Made by a program: the position numbers and the translations under genes. Below, in pieces: positions 10,409-21,900 of a stretch of DNA of 64,000 nt. Origin of the DNA: Gari tellinella (Eukaryota > Mollusca > Bivalvia > Cardiida > Psammobiidae); contig OV277870.1 in assembly GCA_922989275.2 (NCBI GenBank), positions 45,814,356 to 45,878,355 on the forward strand, in the 5' to 3' direction. The notes beneath the pieces were generated by a model. That model worked only from the letters and a program-made list of their open reading frames with translations. It had not been told where the DNA came from and ran no database searches. Every line of letters begins with the position of its first letter. Within the stretch, counting starts at the first letter, position 1.

Positions 10409-13400
10409 GTTAGTTCACTCCATGAGCCCATTGCCTGCTGTTGGCACCACTGAGCTCCATGTATAGTCAAACGGTTAACTCATTCTCCCCTGAAACTTTA
10501 AATGGACAATTCCAGTTTACAATTAAGTTTAGTCCATTTTCGAATAATTATGGTGATTTTTAACAATATTTTACAAAATGACAAACTGTGTAGACCGTGA
10601 TCAGAGGGCTCCTTAAGGAGTCCTCTGATCACGGTCTACACTGTTTGCATAGGACAAGTATACTCTTGATAGGTGTGTGCTTTTTTCATGACGAGTATAC
10701 TCGTCGCTAGGGTTCAATGTGTTAATGGAACTGTTGATACCAAGGGCGCCATTAGCTGACCGTTGGTACCACTGGTCCCCGACGGAATTTAGTTTAAACT
10801 CAGAACGTACCTAATGTCTTAAAAAATACAGATCAGATAAATTGCCTTTTACTCGCGAAGTGCCTGATATAGTATCCTCTTTATATAAAGTGCAGCATTT
10901 AGAGTTAAATTTAATTTTAGAGTTTAATTTTTGTAAAAGAACTTGTAACAACATTTAGCAACCACGTTTTAGCAGTCTTTAAGATGCAGATTAAATGCAT
11001 AATGAATATTGTCTTTTGAGATATATACCGGTATGCGTCTTAAACTCATTCAGCCCTGAAAACTTTAATGGACAATTATAGTTTCCAATGAAGTCTATAT
11101 ATATGTCCATTTATGAATATTTAGAATTGTTTTCTGCAATGTATGGCAAAAAGTGCATGCCCTGATCTGCACTGTTTGCCAAGGACAAGTGCACAGGCAC
11201 ACTGTTAATAACGAGAATACTCGTCGCTAGGGATGAATGCTTTAAATGGAGGAAGTCGTAGGCAATTTTGACTGTATTCACAGGGGGAAGTGCTATGTCT
11301 GGTGTTAACCCAATGCATGGCATGAATCCCATGAGACAACCAGGAACCCAAGGGCTTAACCCAATGGCCAAACTATTTTCTGGGCTCAACGGTGGGATGT
11401 CACCAATGCAGGCACCAATGACGGGAGGAAACATGAATCTACAGCCCCAGGCCAAAGGATGTGGCCAGGCGCCAACCACGTGCCCTGTACCACAGCCCTG
11501 GTGCGAGAGGATTGTGGGTAAAGACGGCTGTGTGAGATGTATTTGTGGCAAAGGTAACCTCTTAACCATTTCCTTGTTGCAGTTTTTTAATAGACTTCCG
11601 TTTGTTTGAACTAAAATAACCAATAGTGAACTGGAGCGTATGTGCGTCATTTACAAATTGTGTACTAGTGAAGAGTAGTCTACACTTGTCATATGCAAAC
11701 AGCACAGACCCGTGATCAGAGGGCAACATTTACAATCTCAGAAGACACATGCCCTACTACCAGAAAAAGGAGAAGATGCTCCCCCACGCTGTTTGTCATT
11801 TGCAATGCATGAACACTGTTAAAAGCAACACTAATTATCCAAACACAGACAATACTTAATAAGAAACTGGAGAATGTCAGTGGTAAATGAGTCAACAAGT
11901 TGTATTCTCGAGAAATGCTGTATTCTATATAACTGAGAACTTGGTAGAACCACCGACCTTCCGCAAGCCAGTTGGAAGGCTTCCCCACATGAAAAATCCG
12001 AATGCCCAGACCGGGATTTGAATCCTCAGCGGTGGAAGCTTATTGGTGTAATTCACAGTGACTATATCACTAGGCCACGGAGACCCCCTTGAAAAAAATC
12101 GGTGATTTATCGCTTTCACAAGTAGATACAAGAGACCCATTTCCTATCATAAACATTCGAAGTGAAATAATAACTTAAAAAGATATGAGTTTCACCATTT
12201 AATGGTTCTGTTTGTGTGTATGCATGTATCTGTTTCAGACCTCATAGCATATGTTGATTCACTTAATGCCAAAGCATCTGCGACTTCAAAATTACCACCA
12301 CCAACAACCACAGCGACGTCACAATCAATTGTGTCCTCTACAACAATCGCTCCAACGACAACATCGTCTTTTGGATCATGTGTTACTAATTTTCAATGTA
12401 CCAAAATCTGTAACGATGGTTACAAGACGGATACAGCTGGATGTCCTTTGTGCGCATGTGAACAGTCTACTTTGAAATATACACCAGGTGACTCTTGCTC
12501 TATTAACCATCTCCGTAAACACATTCAACCCTACCCACGAGTATACTCGTCCTTTACAAGGATTGTATCTGTGAACAATTGTCCTACGCAAATAGTGAAG
12601 ACCCTGATCAGAAGGCTCCTTAAGGAACCTTCTGATCATGGTCTGCATCGCTTTTCATTTTGCAATATATAAGAACTATTGTTAGTAGCAAACCGGAATG
12701 TTAAAATGGACTAGACTTAATTGTAAATTGGAATTGTTCATTTGAAGTCCCAATTATGAATTAGTTAAAGAAGTATCTTTTTACACTTTTAACATTTCCT
12801 CACAGAAAGGTCTTTTCATATTCCAAATCTGTCTTAAAAGGAATCATTCACTACATCCCGACAGGCGACTGCTTACAGAATTTACAACCAAATCCAACGC
12901 AAAGTCTTGTATATAAATATTCCTTTTTTTCTTTACTTGTGCAGCCATGGATCAAAAACAAAAGAAAATTATGGGCAAAAGGTTTACAATATTATAATAT
13001 ACTTAAATACAGTAAGCTTTGTCACACAATGGATTTGAAACCTTCGACCTTGTATGCCCTCGGTGTCAAAAAGATCTAGTATATACCTTCAGACTAATTT
13101 ATGCTTTCAAAACTGAATTTAAGTTGCATCTCCAGACAATGATCTTTGGGCGTGTAATCAGTGCAGACTAGGATCAACACTGCAAACTTTCCAACTAAAT
13201 GTATGTGTGCTACCGCAACTGATGTGAATTGCTACAAAGTGGAGATCAGACGCCGAACATTTGGCTTCTGGTTTAAGTTTGAAACTGTTTGATAAGCAGA
13301 CGCTTCAAGTATCAGTTAACCATTTCAAGAAACTGATCTCTTTATACATGTATTAGTTTTGAAATAGGGATTTGTTCGACTAAAACAGGGAATTATATGC

Positions 13401-13830
13401 AGGTGTGGTATAATAATCGAAACTCGATTTAAAATAAAATGGGAAAATCAACTTCAGAACCCACGGTTACAGAGTTTGAATTAAGTCTGAGATCATTATC
13501 GAGCATTTACTTGGTCAGATTTGTGCAAAGGCTCAAATATGACCAATTGTTTGAAAAATATCTGACTCACCCCACACTCTTTATAACCCTGGGTACAACA
13601 ATCTCGGATTATCGCGACTTCTCCGAGTATACTCATGCACAGCTATTTTATGTTTTACAGTTGATGCAACAGACTCGCTTGGAAAACATTCCCATACAAC
13701 CCTCTCTACGCATGCGCCGATTGTAACCAGTCAAGTGATATCATGTCCAGGTATCTTTGACTGCGCGCTTGCTTGTAATAGTGGGTACAAAACCAGCAAG
13801 AATGGATGCCCGATTTGTGACTGTGTATAA
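10253..13830 (+). CDS. Antistasin-like cysteine-repeat protein, 3' part of gene (four exons)
   Basis: Four exons (10253-10408, 11284-11553, 12239-12487, 13661-13830) join in frame, giving about 280 residues ending in a TAA stop. Each carries one antistasin-like repeat with the pattern C, C-x3-C, GC-x2-C-x-C; examples are SCYPWC with GCLQCKC, and CTKICNDGYK with GCPLCAC. Family members are small secreted serine-protease inhibitors (antistasin, hirustasin), but many multi-repeat invertebrate proteins are uncharacterised. Repeats are separated by Met/Gly/Asn/Pro-rich and Thr/Ser/Pro-rich linkers, the latter plausibly O-glycosylated. All internal introns are phase 1. No signal peptide or start exon was found, so the 5' end is probably upstream of the window or in a short exon I missed. 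Confidence 0.8.
10475..10725. mobile_element. Family B element in an antistasin-gene intron
   Basis: TTAA at 10475 and 10722. Near-perfect core GATCAGAGGGCTCCTTAAGG / AGTCCTCTGATCACGGTC. Confidence 0.88.
11040..11245. mobile_element. Family B element lacking one hairpin arm
   Basis: Ends match the copy at 10475 (CTCATTCAGCCCTGAAAACT; CGTCGCTAGGGATGAATG). The palindrome is reduced to CCTGATCTGCACTGTTTGCC. Confidence 0.75.
11284..11553 (+). CDS. Antistasin-like gene, exon b
   Basis: A Met/Gly/Asn/Pro-rich linker (GVNPMHGMNPM, LNGGMSPMQAPM) is followed by the repeat CPVPQPWCERIVGKDGC with VRCICGKG. Acceptor TATTCACAG; donor AAAG before GTAACC. Two-base entry, one-base exit. Confidence 0.82.
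11618..11893. mobile_element. Degenerate family B element
   Basis: GTCATATGCAAACAGCACAG with CCCGTGATCAGAGGG and, later, GCTGTTTGTCATTTGCAAT. The centre is replaced by unrelated sequence. Confidence 0.5.
11938..12088 (-). mobile_element. tRNA-derived SINE (partial)
   Basis: On the minus strand a tRNA-like head (TGGCCTAGTGATATAGTC, box B-like GGATTCAAATCCC) is followed by a conserved part with GGGGAAGCCTTCC and GGAAGGTCGGTGGTTC. The same element occurs at 31369-31648. It resembles conserved-core bivalve SINEs from memory. Confidence 0.82.
12239..12487 (+). CDS. Antistasin-like gene, exon c
   Basis: A Thr/Ser/Pro-rich linker is followed by the repeat CVTNFQCTKICNDGYKTDTA with GCPLCACE. Acceptor TGTTTCAG; donor CCAG before GTGACT. 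It has the same phase as exon b. Confidence 0.84.
12503..12768. mobile_element. Family B element with symmetric arm change
   Basis: TTAA at 12503 and 12765. The core reads AGAAGGCTCC / AACCTTCT where most copies read AGAGGGCTCC / AGCCCTCT: both arms changed at the matching position. It starts 15 bases after exon c of the antistasin-like gene. Confidence 0.82.
13661..13830 (+). CDS. Antistasin-like gene, terminal exon d
   Basis: A linker is followed by the repeat SCPGIFDCALACNSGYK with NGCPICDCV and stop. I chose the acceptor TGTTTTACAG at 13660 because it gives the two-base entry required by exon c and leaves the linker open. An AATAAA lies directly after the stop (13832-13837), unusually close for the only poly(A) signal. 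Confidence 0.82.
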
Positions 13831-14119
13831 CAATAAAACAAAATACTTTTACACACCAGTGTATTTGTACTTGGATTGCAATATTAAGCGTTGTCAAGGA
13901 CAGTATTTAATAACATATGTTGTAATTTGTGAACATAATGATACACCCCTTAAATATCAGGTTGATCTTATTTAAATCAAATAATTTTTAATATTTCAAA
14001 TACAGCTAGATCTATGACAATGGAACATTATGATCAGGTTAGAATTTTGCCCAAACACCAGGTCAATGATAGCTGTATATAGTTTAACTGGTCCAAGGAG
14101 CAAATACATACATTATGTA

Positions 14120-14230
14120 CAGTTAAACCTCTCTATTATGGCCACTAATGCTATTTGATTGTACAAGATTTGTGTCAGCTTAAAGCAATGTGATAGTAAA
14201 ACAGAAAGTAATAATAGGGAGGTTTTACTG
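14120..14230. mobile_element. Short family E element
   Basis: Ends CAGTTAAACCTCTCTATTA and AGGGAGGTTTTACTG. Only half of the palindrome remains (GCAATGTGATAGTAAAACAG). Confidence 0.75.
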
Positions 14231-14730
14231 CATGTTTATGGTAATCAGGCCAGATGTTTCAGATGGAACGACTTTTTACTAAAGCCTGGGAATATAAGAT
14301 AAACTTGCCCTACCCACAATGTCTGGTGCAAGGTCAGTCAATGATTACTAGTATATTGCATGAATGGTTAAATTAAACAAGAGACAACATAATAAGCAGT
14401 TTCACATTTAATACAATTCTTAATAACAGCATAAAATCTGGCACTTATTTCACATAAACTCATTTCTCAGAATTAGCAACCTTTTTAACTCATTATCATG
14501 ACATAATAGAAATTCACAAATTGAAATACAGTAAATCTCTAAAATGACCACACAAAAAGGAGCTCATTTTTAAGGCAGGTAATTGCTTAAAGCAGGGTGG
14601 AAGTAAAGCAGAAAGATTATGTAGGAAACTATGGCTATATATATTTTCCCTTGGTATTTTCTACCAGTGAACTAGTTATTTTCTGCATATCTTTTGTACA
14701 ATCTGCAGTAGTGCTGAAACAATTACCCTG

Positions 14731-14991
14731 TTAACCCATTACCCCATAGCCAGTTTCTAGTCTTGAAGACAGGTTACCACTTAAAGCAGGTTGAAAGTAA
14801 AGCAGAATGCGCCTTAGGGCGCATTCTGCTTTACTTTCTGCCTGCTTTAAGCTATCATCTGCTAGGATATAGAAACTTTTTCTTCCAATACATATTCATG
14901 ACTGTTTATAGTGGGATTTTCTTCTTCAGTGGAGGAATAAATCAAGGGCGCAAAAATGGTGTATTTATGGGAATCCAGGGATAATGGGTAA
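14731..14991. mobile_element. Family A element
   Basis: Left end TTAACCCATTACCCCATAGC. Palindrome GAATGCGCCTTAGGGCGCAT. Right TTAA decayed to GTAA. Confidence 0.88.
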
Positions 14992-15261
14992 ATCAGTAAT
15001 GGTTTGATTCTGTCAGACTGTTCACCTAAGTTCAATCCTTTACAAGAAGTTAGGAGCTCAACCAGAACCCTAGCTACACAGGGTCTGATATGGCTCTAAA
15101 CTGTTTGAAAGTGACAATGTGAGATGAGATTGATTGCATATTTGGAAATTTCTGAAACTGTAAAAGAATGACACTCTTAGAATGGTTGCTAGGTAACGTG
15201 TGATAGTAATGAGTGCTATGTTGATTTTCTTTTTTCCCTCACATAAAAAATACAAAGATTC

Positions 15262-15513
15262 TTAACCCATAACCCCATAAATACGCCTTTTTAAGCCTCT
15301 TATTTATTCCTCCAATGTTAAAAACAGTTCTACTTTATACAGTCATGAATATGTACCATAATTAATATTTTATAGATTCTAGTACATAATAGCTTAAAGC
15401 AGGCTGAAAGTTAAGCAGAATGTGCCTTAAGGCACATTCTGCTTTACTTTCAACCTGCTTTAAGTAGTAAATTGTCTTCAAAACTAGGAACAAGCTATAG
15501 GTTAATGGGTTAA
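15262..15513. mobile_element. Family A element with symmetric G-to-A change in the hairpin
   Basis: TTAA at 15262 and 15510. Centre GTGCCTTAAGGCAC in place of GCGCCTTAAGGCGC. Confidence 0.9.
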
Positions 15514-16077
15514 ACATACTGAGTGAACACTCAATAAACATGAATGACACATCATTGCAAGATTTCTGGCAGTATTTCATCTTTCCAAAATAACCTAATT
15601 TGTATAATACTGGTACATTCACATATAAATCTTTTTTGTTCACAAACGCCATACATTATTTGCTCTGCTTATATAAGTTCATGCAGTACTGGTATGTATT
15701 CTCGACATTAATATCAACCTGTACCCTTGTGTAATTTGTAATGTGGCAGCTGACCTGGGTCTAAACTGTTCTTTTTCATTTGATGTAAAAGTGTCAAACA
15801 GTTTGGAACTAGGTCAAATATTGAGTGTTTTTCAGGCCAAAACTGCCTCAAATCTAATTTTGATCTAATGAAAGCAGACAAAATTTTCAAGTAAACAATA
15901 TCCAGACACTGAATGAGTTGTTAACAACACATCTATATTTGTATAATTATTTATGCTGGCCCATAAATACAAAATTAAGGCATTCTAATAATTCCCATTT
16001 TATGGGTTGATAAATAATAACTCTATATTTGTGGTGTGTACATTGGTTACCAAATCTTGTAAAATGTAAAATCTTGT

Positions 16078-16147
16078 TAAACACAGACTGATAGTAAAGC
16101 AGAGAGCTCCTTCAGGAGCTTTCTGCTTTACTCTCAGTCTGCTTTAA
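16078..16147. repeat. Solitary hairpin core without recognised termini
   Basis: Palindrome CAGACTGATAGTAAAGCAGA / GAGCTCC TTCA GGAGCT with a near-complete second arm to 16147. I could not find flanking terminal repeats. Confidence 0.8.
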
Positions 16148-16253
16148 GCTCATGGTTCATTTATCTAATAAAGGAAAGGATTATTCCAGTAAAGATTAAT
16201 GTTTCTTTGATAGGGAAAATTATTACAAAATGTTGGACTTAAATTCGGAAATA

Positions 16254-16453
16254 CAGTAAAATCTCACTATTAAAACCACTTAAACGAAGGCTACTTGATT
16301 GTATAAAATACAGATGACAGCTTAAAGTAAGGTGACAGTAAAACAAAAAGCTCCTAAAAAGCTTTCTACTTTACAGTCACCTTGCTTTAAACAGTCAACT
16401 CTTGTTAATACCTAATAACACAATTAAGTGGTTGTAATAGAGAGGTTTTACTG
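16254..16453. mobile_element. Family E element, intact (200 bases, TA-flanked)
   Basis: TA at 16252-16253 and 16454-16455. Ends CAGTAAAATCTCACTATTA and complement, with CCACTTAAACGAAGG subterminally. Core GGTGACAGTAAAACAAAAAG. Confidence 0.9.
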
Positions 16454-16619
16454 TACAACATTTATTTGTATCCGACAATTAGTTGAGCAATGTACATGCA
16501 TAACACTTTATCACAGGTAATGATTGTCTCTATCTTATATGCAATACTGGCACGCTGATATACAGTCCAGTTATGATAACTAGTTTTCCTTTAGTTGAAA
16601 TGCGGTGACTCAAGCTAAT

Positions 16620-16871
16620 TTAACCCTTTGCCCAATAGTCTGTTTCTAGTTTTGAAGACAGGTGAGAACTTAAAGAAGGTTGAAAGTAAAGCAGAATGCG
16701 CCTTAAGGCGCATTCTGCTTTGCTTTCAACCTGCTTTAAGCTAGCCTCTGCTAGGATTTAGAAACCATTTATTTTGGTACATTTTCACGACTGTATAAAT
16801 TGGAACTATTTTCTTCAGTGGAGGAATAAATTTAATGCACTAAAAGGCGCTTCTATGTGGGAAAGGGTTAA
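16620..16871. mobile_element. Family A element
   Basis: TTAA at both ends and a palindrome with GAATGCGCCTTAAGGCGCAT. It is flanked by pogo-like sequence resembling that around 8560-8680. Confidence 0.9.
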
Positions 16872-17407
16872 GTCCAAAAGTAACTGTATTTCAAAGATAA
16901 ACTGTAGCTAAACTATTAGTTTTAACTCTGAAATGCTAGTATGTTCGACTTAACCTTTTCCTCCAGAGCTCTCTAAGCATCTTGGAGCAACTCTATCTAC
17001 TAATCCACTGAATGATCATTGATGGTGGCAGCTCATAGTAGGGGAACCGCACAGCATGACATTCAAATTAACAGGGCATCCCCTTTAGTATGTGCTCAAA
17101 TAATATATATAGAATATTGCAATACCGAAATACCTTATTGCAATATGTATCCCTAAGAAGCTTATTGCAATATGACAATATATTGCCATATTGTTACACC
17201 CCTAGCTCATAGCAATATGAAAGAAAAGCAGAAAGCTCATAAAGAAGCTTTCTGTTTTATTTTGCTTTAAGCAGTCATGTCCCCGAAGCAGTCAGATATT
17301 GGTGATTTGCTCATATGGCTATGAAGGAAAGAGGGAAGAGATCTTGACATGACCGAATATAGTTTCAATGGTATTTGCTCACAATCACTTTTACAAGCTG
17401 GTTAGAC

Positions 17408-17654
17408 CAGGGGCCCGTTTTACTAAACTACTTACGCAAATTTTTTGCGTAAGTCAAAATCGTTTTACTCTTATTTTTCGATCATAAACGTTTGCAAACA
17501 GCAAATAGCCAGATCAGAGGACGCGCTAAAAGCGCGTCCTCTGATCTGGCTATTTGCTGTTTGTAGCAAGTGATAATAAAATATCTAAATCAAAACTTAA
17601 AATTTTGACTTATGCAAAAAAGTGGCGTTAGTAGTTTAGTAAAACGGGCCCCTG
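17408..17654. mobile_element. Family I element carrying a CAAACAG-type hairpin
   Basis: Ends CAGGGGCCCGTTT and complement. Perfect palindrome from about 17493 to 17563 with GCAAACAGCAAATAGCCAG and GATCAGAGGACGCGC. The other family I copy (6675) has a different core. Confidence 0.9.
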
Positions 17655-17660
17655 GTATCT

Positions 17661-17880
17661 TTAACCCTTTCTATGGTGAATTTTTCATATTGATTATTGC
17701 GTTTTTGACCAGTCTATACTGGTGAAAAGGGCAGTTTTTTAAGAACATATTTAACAAGAATACAATTAAAACAAACAGTGCAGACCTTGATCAGAGAGCT
17801 CCTTAAGGAACCCTCTGATAATGGTCTGCATTACTTGCAAATAATACATATATTCGCTTTCAGCACAGGAAGGATTTAGG
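17661..17880. mobile_element. Degenerate family B element
   Basis: Starts TTAACCCTTTCTATGG, two bases after the family I copy. Core GATCAGAGAGCTCCTTAAGG. The right end is eroded. Confidence 0.65.
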
Positions 17881-18189
17881 ATATATGTATATTCAAAGCT
17901 CCAGGTCGAAACAAAGTACACTTTACACAACTTTTAGAACTTCTTAATGTCATTAGAATGAAATATTGTGACTATTCATTTAAATTGCTCAATGGTTCAA
18001 TTGCAATGTGTAAGTCACAAAGCGTGATTTTGTTGGCGACAAAAAATATTATGGAGCTGTTTCAAATTTGTATTTGTTAATAAGTTTAGTTAAACTTATT
18101 TTACTTAGACAATTATAATCAATCAAGATGGATTAATTGTAAAATATTAATTCCAAAGCTTAAAGCTTATTCAATATTGATATATTTTT

Positions 18190-18372
18190 TAATACAATAA
18201 ACTTATTTATTATGACCACTAAATTGTGTCAATTATGAGGTGTTTAAGGCAGATGGCTGTTTGAAGCAAAGTAAATGTAAAACAGAAAGTTCCTATAGGA
18301 GCTTTCTGTGTTACATTCATCTTGCTTTAAACTGTCACTTGTCTTTTACACAACCAACGCCTTTCTTTTGGG
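18190..18372. mobile_element. Family E element, ends eroded
   Basis: GACCACTAAATTGTGTC subterminal block. Hairpin GAAAGTTCCTATAGGAGCTT. Confidence 0.72.
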
Positions 18373-18547
18373 TGAAAGATTCTACTTTACTAAAAGGTTG
18401 CTAAAAACATGTTTTAATGTAATTTTTATAAAACCTAAAATCATTTTGATGGTAGCAAGCCTTGATGCTATTACAGTCAACACATGGGTGATGCTCTGTG
18501 ATTTTGAATCATAAAGTAGCACTAACAATCCAGGCAGTATCAAAGGT

Positions 18548-18780
18548 TTAACCCTTTACCCTATAAACACACCTATTTACGCTTCCAATCGCGGTCCTCA
18601 GATAAGAATTTCTGGACATTTAATGTGAAAGGCATATCAAGAATCTTTCTAGATAGGATTTTAAAGCCAGCTGAAAGTAAAGCAGAATGCTCCTTAAGGA
18701 GCATTCTACTTTACTCTCAACCTGGTTTTAGTGGTTATCTATTTTCAAAACAAGAAAAAGGCTCTGGGGTAATGGGTTAA
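18548..18780. mobile_element. Family A element in the presumed TTI1 3' UTR
   Basis: TTAA at 18548 and 18777. Hairpin GAATGCTCCTTAAGGAGCAT, symmetric and different from the common GCGCC form. It sits 61 bases beyond the TTI1 stop. On the minus strand it offers an ATTAAA (complement at about 18619). Confidence 0.87.
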
Positions 18781-18841
18781 GAAGGTAAAAACTTCAGGAG
18801 TGGTATGGACACTGGACAGGGTTGAATACATCAATGTCTTA

Positions 18842-18919
18842 TCACAGCAGACCAGTATCCTTCATCAGTCTTGAAACATTCACTGTGTAGTGGTTACTGG
18901 CACTTGTCCGATTCAAAGC
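18842..18919 (-). CDS. TTI1: TTI1 exon 24 (terminal, with TGA stop)
   Basis: Residues 1096-1120. The sequence NHYTVNVSRLMKDTGLL then stop corresponds to NPYTTNVLQLLKELQ at the end of vertebrate TTI1. A family A hairpin element begins 61 bases beyond the stop, inside the likely 3' UTR. Confidence 0.93.
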   Translation of the reverse strand, partial: ALNRTSASNHYTVNVSRLMKDTGLL

Positions 18920-21900
18920 CTGAAAAGGTAAATACATTGGGTTTTCTAATTTGCTAGGCGACTTCTTTTTAATCCTTTCTGACATAATCAAGCTCTATAG
19001 AAACGTAAAAAGATCAATTAAGTATCTGATCAGGATCCAAAACAGTTTGACACTTGGATTGTATTCAGGAAAGTAATTTTAGTAATTATTTATGTATTAG
19101 AATTTAAGTGTTTAAATCACTCAATACGGTCTGTCCAGTATTAGTCAACTGTAACATGAGTTGTATATGTAGTCACTGGTCTTACTTCTTACCTTGATAT
19201 CCACAAACCTATCATCGGGAGGCACATACTGCTTAGGACAATACAAGGCCACAAGTTTTAACCACATCAAGTCAGAATCAATCTCAATTAACTTCTTACA
19301 GCAGTCTATACAATCCTGAAATATACGAAATTTGATCTCAATTGGTAAAGAAATGTAAAAGTGGTTGGCATAAGTGAAAACAAGAACAATAACTCTGTCC
19401 TTCTTGGGACAACTCACATGAAAAGTATAAATGTGTACTTCATTATAAATGTATATGCATAGTTTGATGTGAATCAGTAAAGAAATGTAGAAGTAGTTTG
19501 TGTTACAAGCTTTATTCAGTTGAAAAATTTGTTCAGATTATACAGGGCTCCAGATAAGGGGGGTATTTCAAAAATTAAAATCTTTATTTCTGCATTTAAC
19601 CCTATAGTGTCACTACTCATTAGAATCGTCTCAAAGAGACGATTCTAATAAGTTGTAACACCATACGATTTGGTGCTGAAATGAGTGAGAAAATGTTGAT
19701 TTTGTTCAGTTCACTCACTCTTATCTGGAGCCCTGAGATAATGATTGAGCATAAATCAAATACATGTGTTTACATCTGGAGATGTTGTTGTGTATGTAAG
19801 ACATACATTATTTATGCCTCCTATTTGCATTTTTCATATATGCAATTAGATGACATTTGTTCTTTAACTCATTGAACTCTTGTGATGCATATATGTATCT
19901 TTTACCAAAAGTGTACCTGAGAAGAGTACACTTATCCTATGCAAACAGTGAAGACCCTGATCAGAGGGCTCCTGCAGGAGCCCTCTGATCAGGGTATTCA
20001 CTGTTTGTCATTTTGTAAAACATTTAAATAAACAAGCCTAAATAGTTGAAAATGGACCAGCCTTAATTGCAAACTGGACTTGTCCATTGGAAGTTTCAGG
20101 GGATAATGAGTTAAAGCAGATGCGGAATGAAAATAAAGGTGCTTTCTGATCTTTTCCAATTATTCAACAGGTGTTCGCTTATCAACTTTTGTATATATGT
20201 GAAGAAAGCCAATGTCTTCAATAAATAAACAAGATATCCTGTACATATGTACTCACACTTTGTAATTGCACTGGTTGCTTACTATGGAGATATGGCACAC
20301 AGGAACTCGTTATAAGGTCAAGGTCACTGCCTTGGATACTGCTCTAAAATTAAAACAGAAATCTCTGGAATTAGATGTCTCCAAGCAACAAAGAAACAAA
20401 AGGGAGACACGGTATTGCAATAAAGGGGTGTAAAACTGAATGGTTAACCCTGCAGCTAAATCTAAAAGTATGAGATCTCCAATGCCGCCTCAGCTGACTG
20501 AAATAAAAACTTCTTTTTACGTCTTCCTTGCAACAAGATAACATATTTGAAACTCTTTACAACTCTTCAAATGCAGAAGTTTGATGGGTATACAAGGTTC
20601 CAGATAAGGGGAGTATTTCAAAAATTAAAATCTTTATTTCTGCTTTAAACCCTATGGTGTCACTACTCATTAGAATCATCACGAAGAGACGATTCTAATG
20701 AGTAGTAGCCCTATAGGATTTGGTGATGAAATAAGTGAGAAAATGCTAGATTTGTTCAGTTTACTCCCCCTTATCTGGAACCCTGGGTATATATAGTGGA
20801 GGAAGAGGAAACAATAATGAAATAAACAATCAACAAAGTCATTGCCTTACCTGGAGTCCACTAGTTATTTGAAAACAGTTTGGATGACACTGTGCAAGAC
20901 AGCATCTGATCAAGATTCAACAGCTTGATCCTCATTTCAGTATTTCTTTGGTCAATTTACCTAGAACAGGGCTCCAGATAAGGGGGTTATTTCAAAAACT
21001 AAAATCTTTATTTCTGCTTTAAACCCTATGGTGTCACTACTCATTAGAATCGTCTCGAAGAGACGATTCTAATGAGTAGTAACATCATAGGATTTGGTGC
21101 TAAAATATTTGAGAAAATGTTGGATTTGTGCAGTTTACGCCCTCTTATCCGGAGCTCTGCTAGAATTTAAATATGAGCAATAAAAGCAGACAACAATTGT
21201 TTTAAGTAGATGAAGAGATAGCAGTGAAATCATTAGTACATGTACTTACTGTTTCCACTATGGCACCAATGTTGTTCAGAATGGCTCTCTGAAGTTTATA
21301 GTTGACAGTGAACTGATAAGCTGACCCAGCATGAACACTGAAAAATAGTGGATTCAAACTTGTGTTAACCCATTACCCAATAAAAATGCCTTTTTACGCC
21401 TTTAATATATTCATCCACTGAAGTAAATAGTACCATTTTATACAGTCATGAATATGTGCAATAAGAAATATTTTCTATATCCTATCCCTTAATAGCTTAA
21501 AGCAGGCTGAAAGTAAAGCAGAATGCGCCTTAAGGCGCATTCTGCTTTGCTTTTAACCTGCTTTAAGTTGTCAACTATTTTCAAAACTAGAAACAGGCTA
21601 TGGAGTAATGGGTTAACTCACTGACTCCTGAAACTTCCAATTCCAGTTTCCGATTATGTCTAGTTCACCCATGACTGGGAAGTATTTCACAAAATATTGC
21701 AAAATTACCAACTGTACAGACCCTGGCCAGAAGGCTCCTGTATGAGCCCTCTGATCAGATTCATCACTGTTTGCATACACCAAGTGTACTTTTCACAGGT
21801 AAATGATGAATAAACTTAGGGTTTAAGGGTTGAATGTGTTAATCTTATCCTTTAACCCTTTGAACCCTAGTCCCGCATATAGGCGTCATTTTTAAAAGTA

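Larger units (their letters stand above)
13831..18547. other. Intergenic region between convergent genes
   Basis: No coding exon recognised. It contains the hairpin elements listed at 14120, 14731, 15262, 16078, 16254, 16620, 17408, 17661 and 18190. Confidence 0.6.

Noticed and set aside
11111..11650. 179-codon minus-strand frame
   Set aside because: It is the antisense shadow of antistasin-like exon b, whose cysteine pattern and splice sites support the plus strand.
11938..12088. A functional tRNA gene (box A and box B-like sequence; also at 31560-31648 and 36390-36435)
   Set aside because: No complete cloverleaf can be drawn, and the tRNA-like head continues into a conserved SINE body present in several copies.
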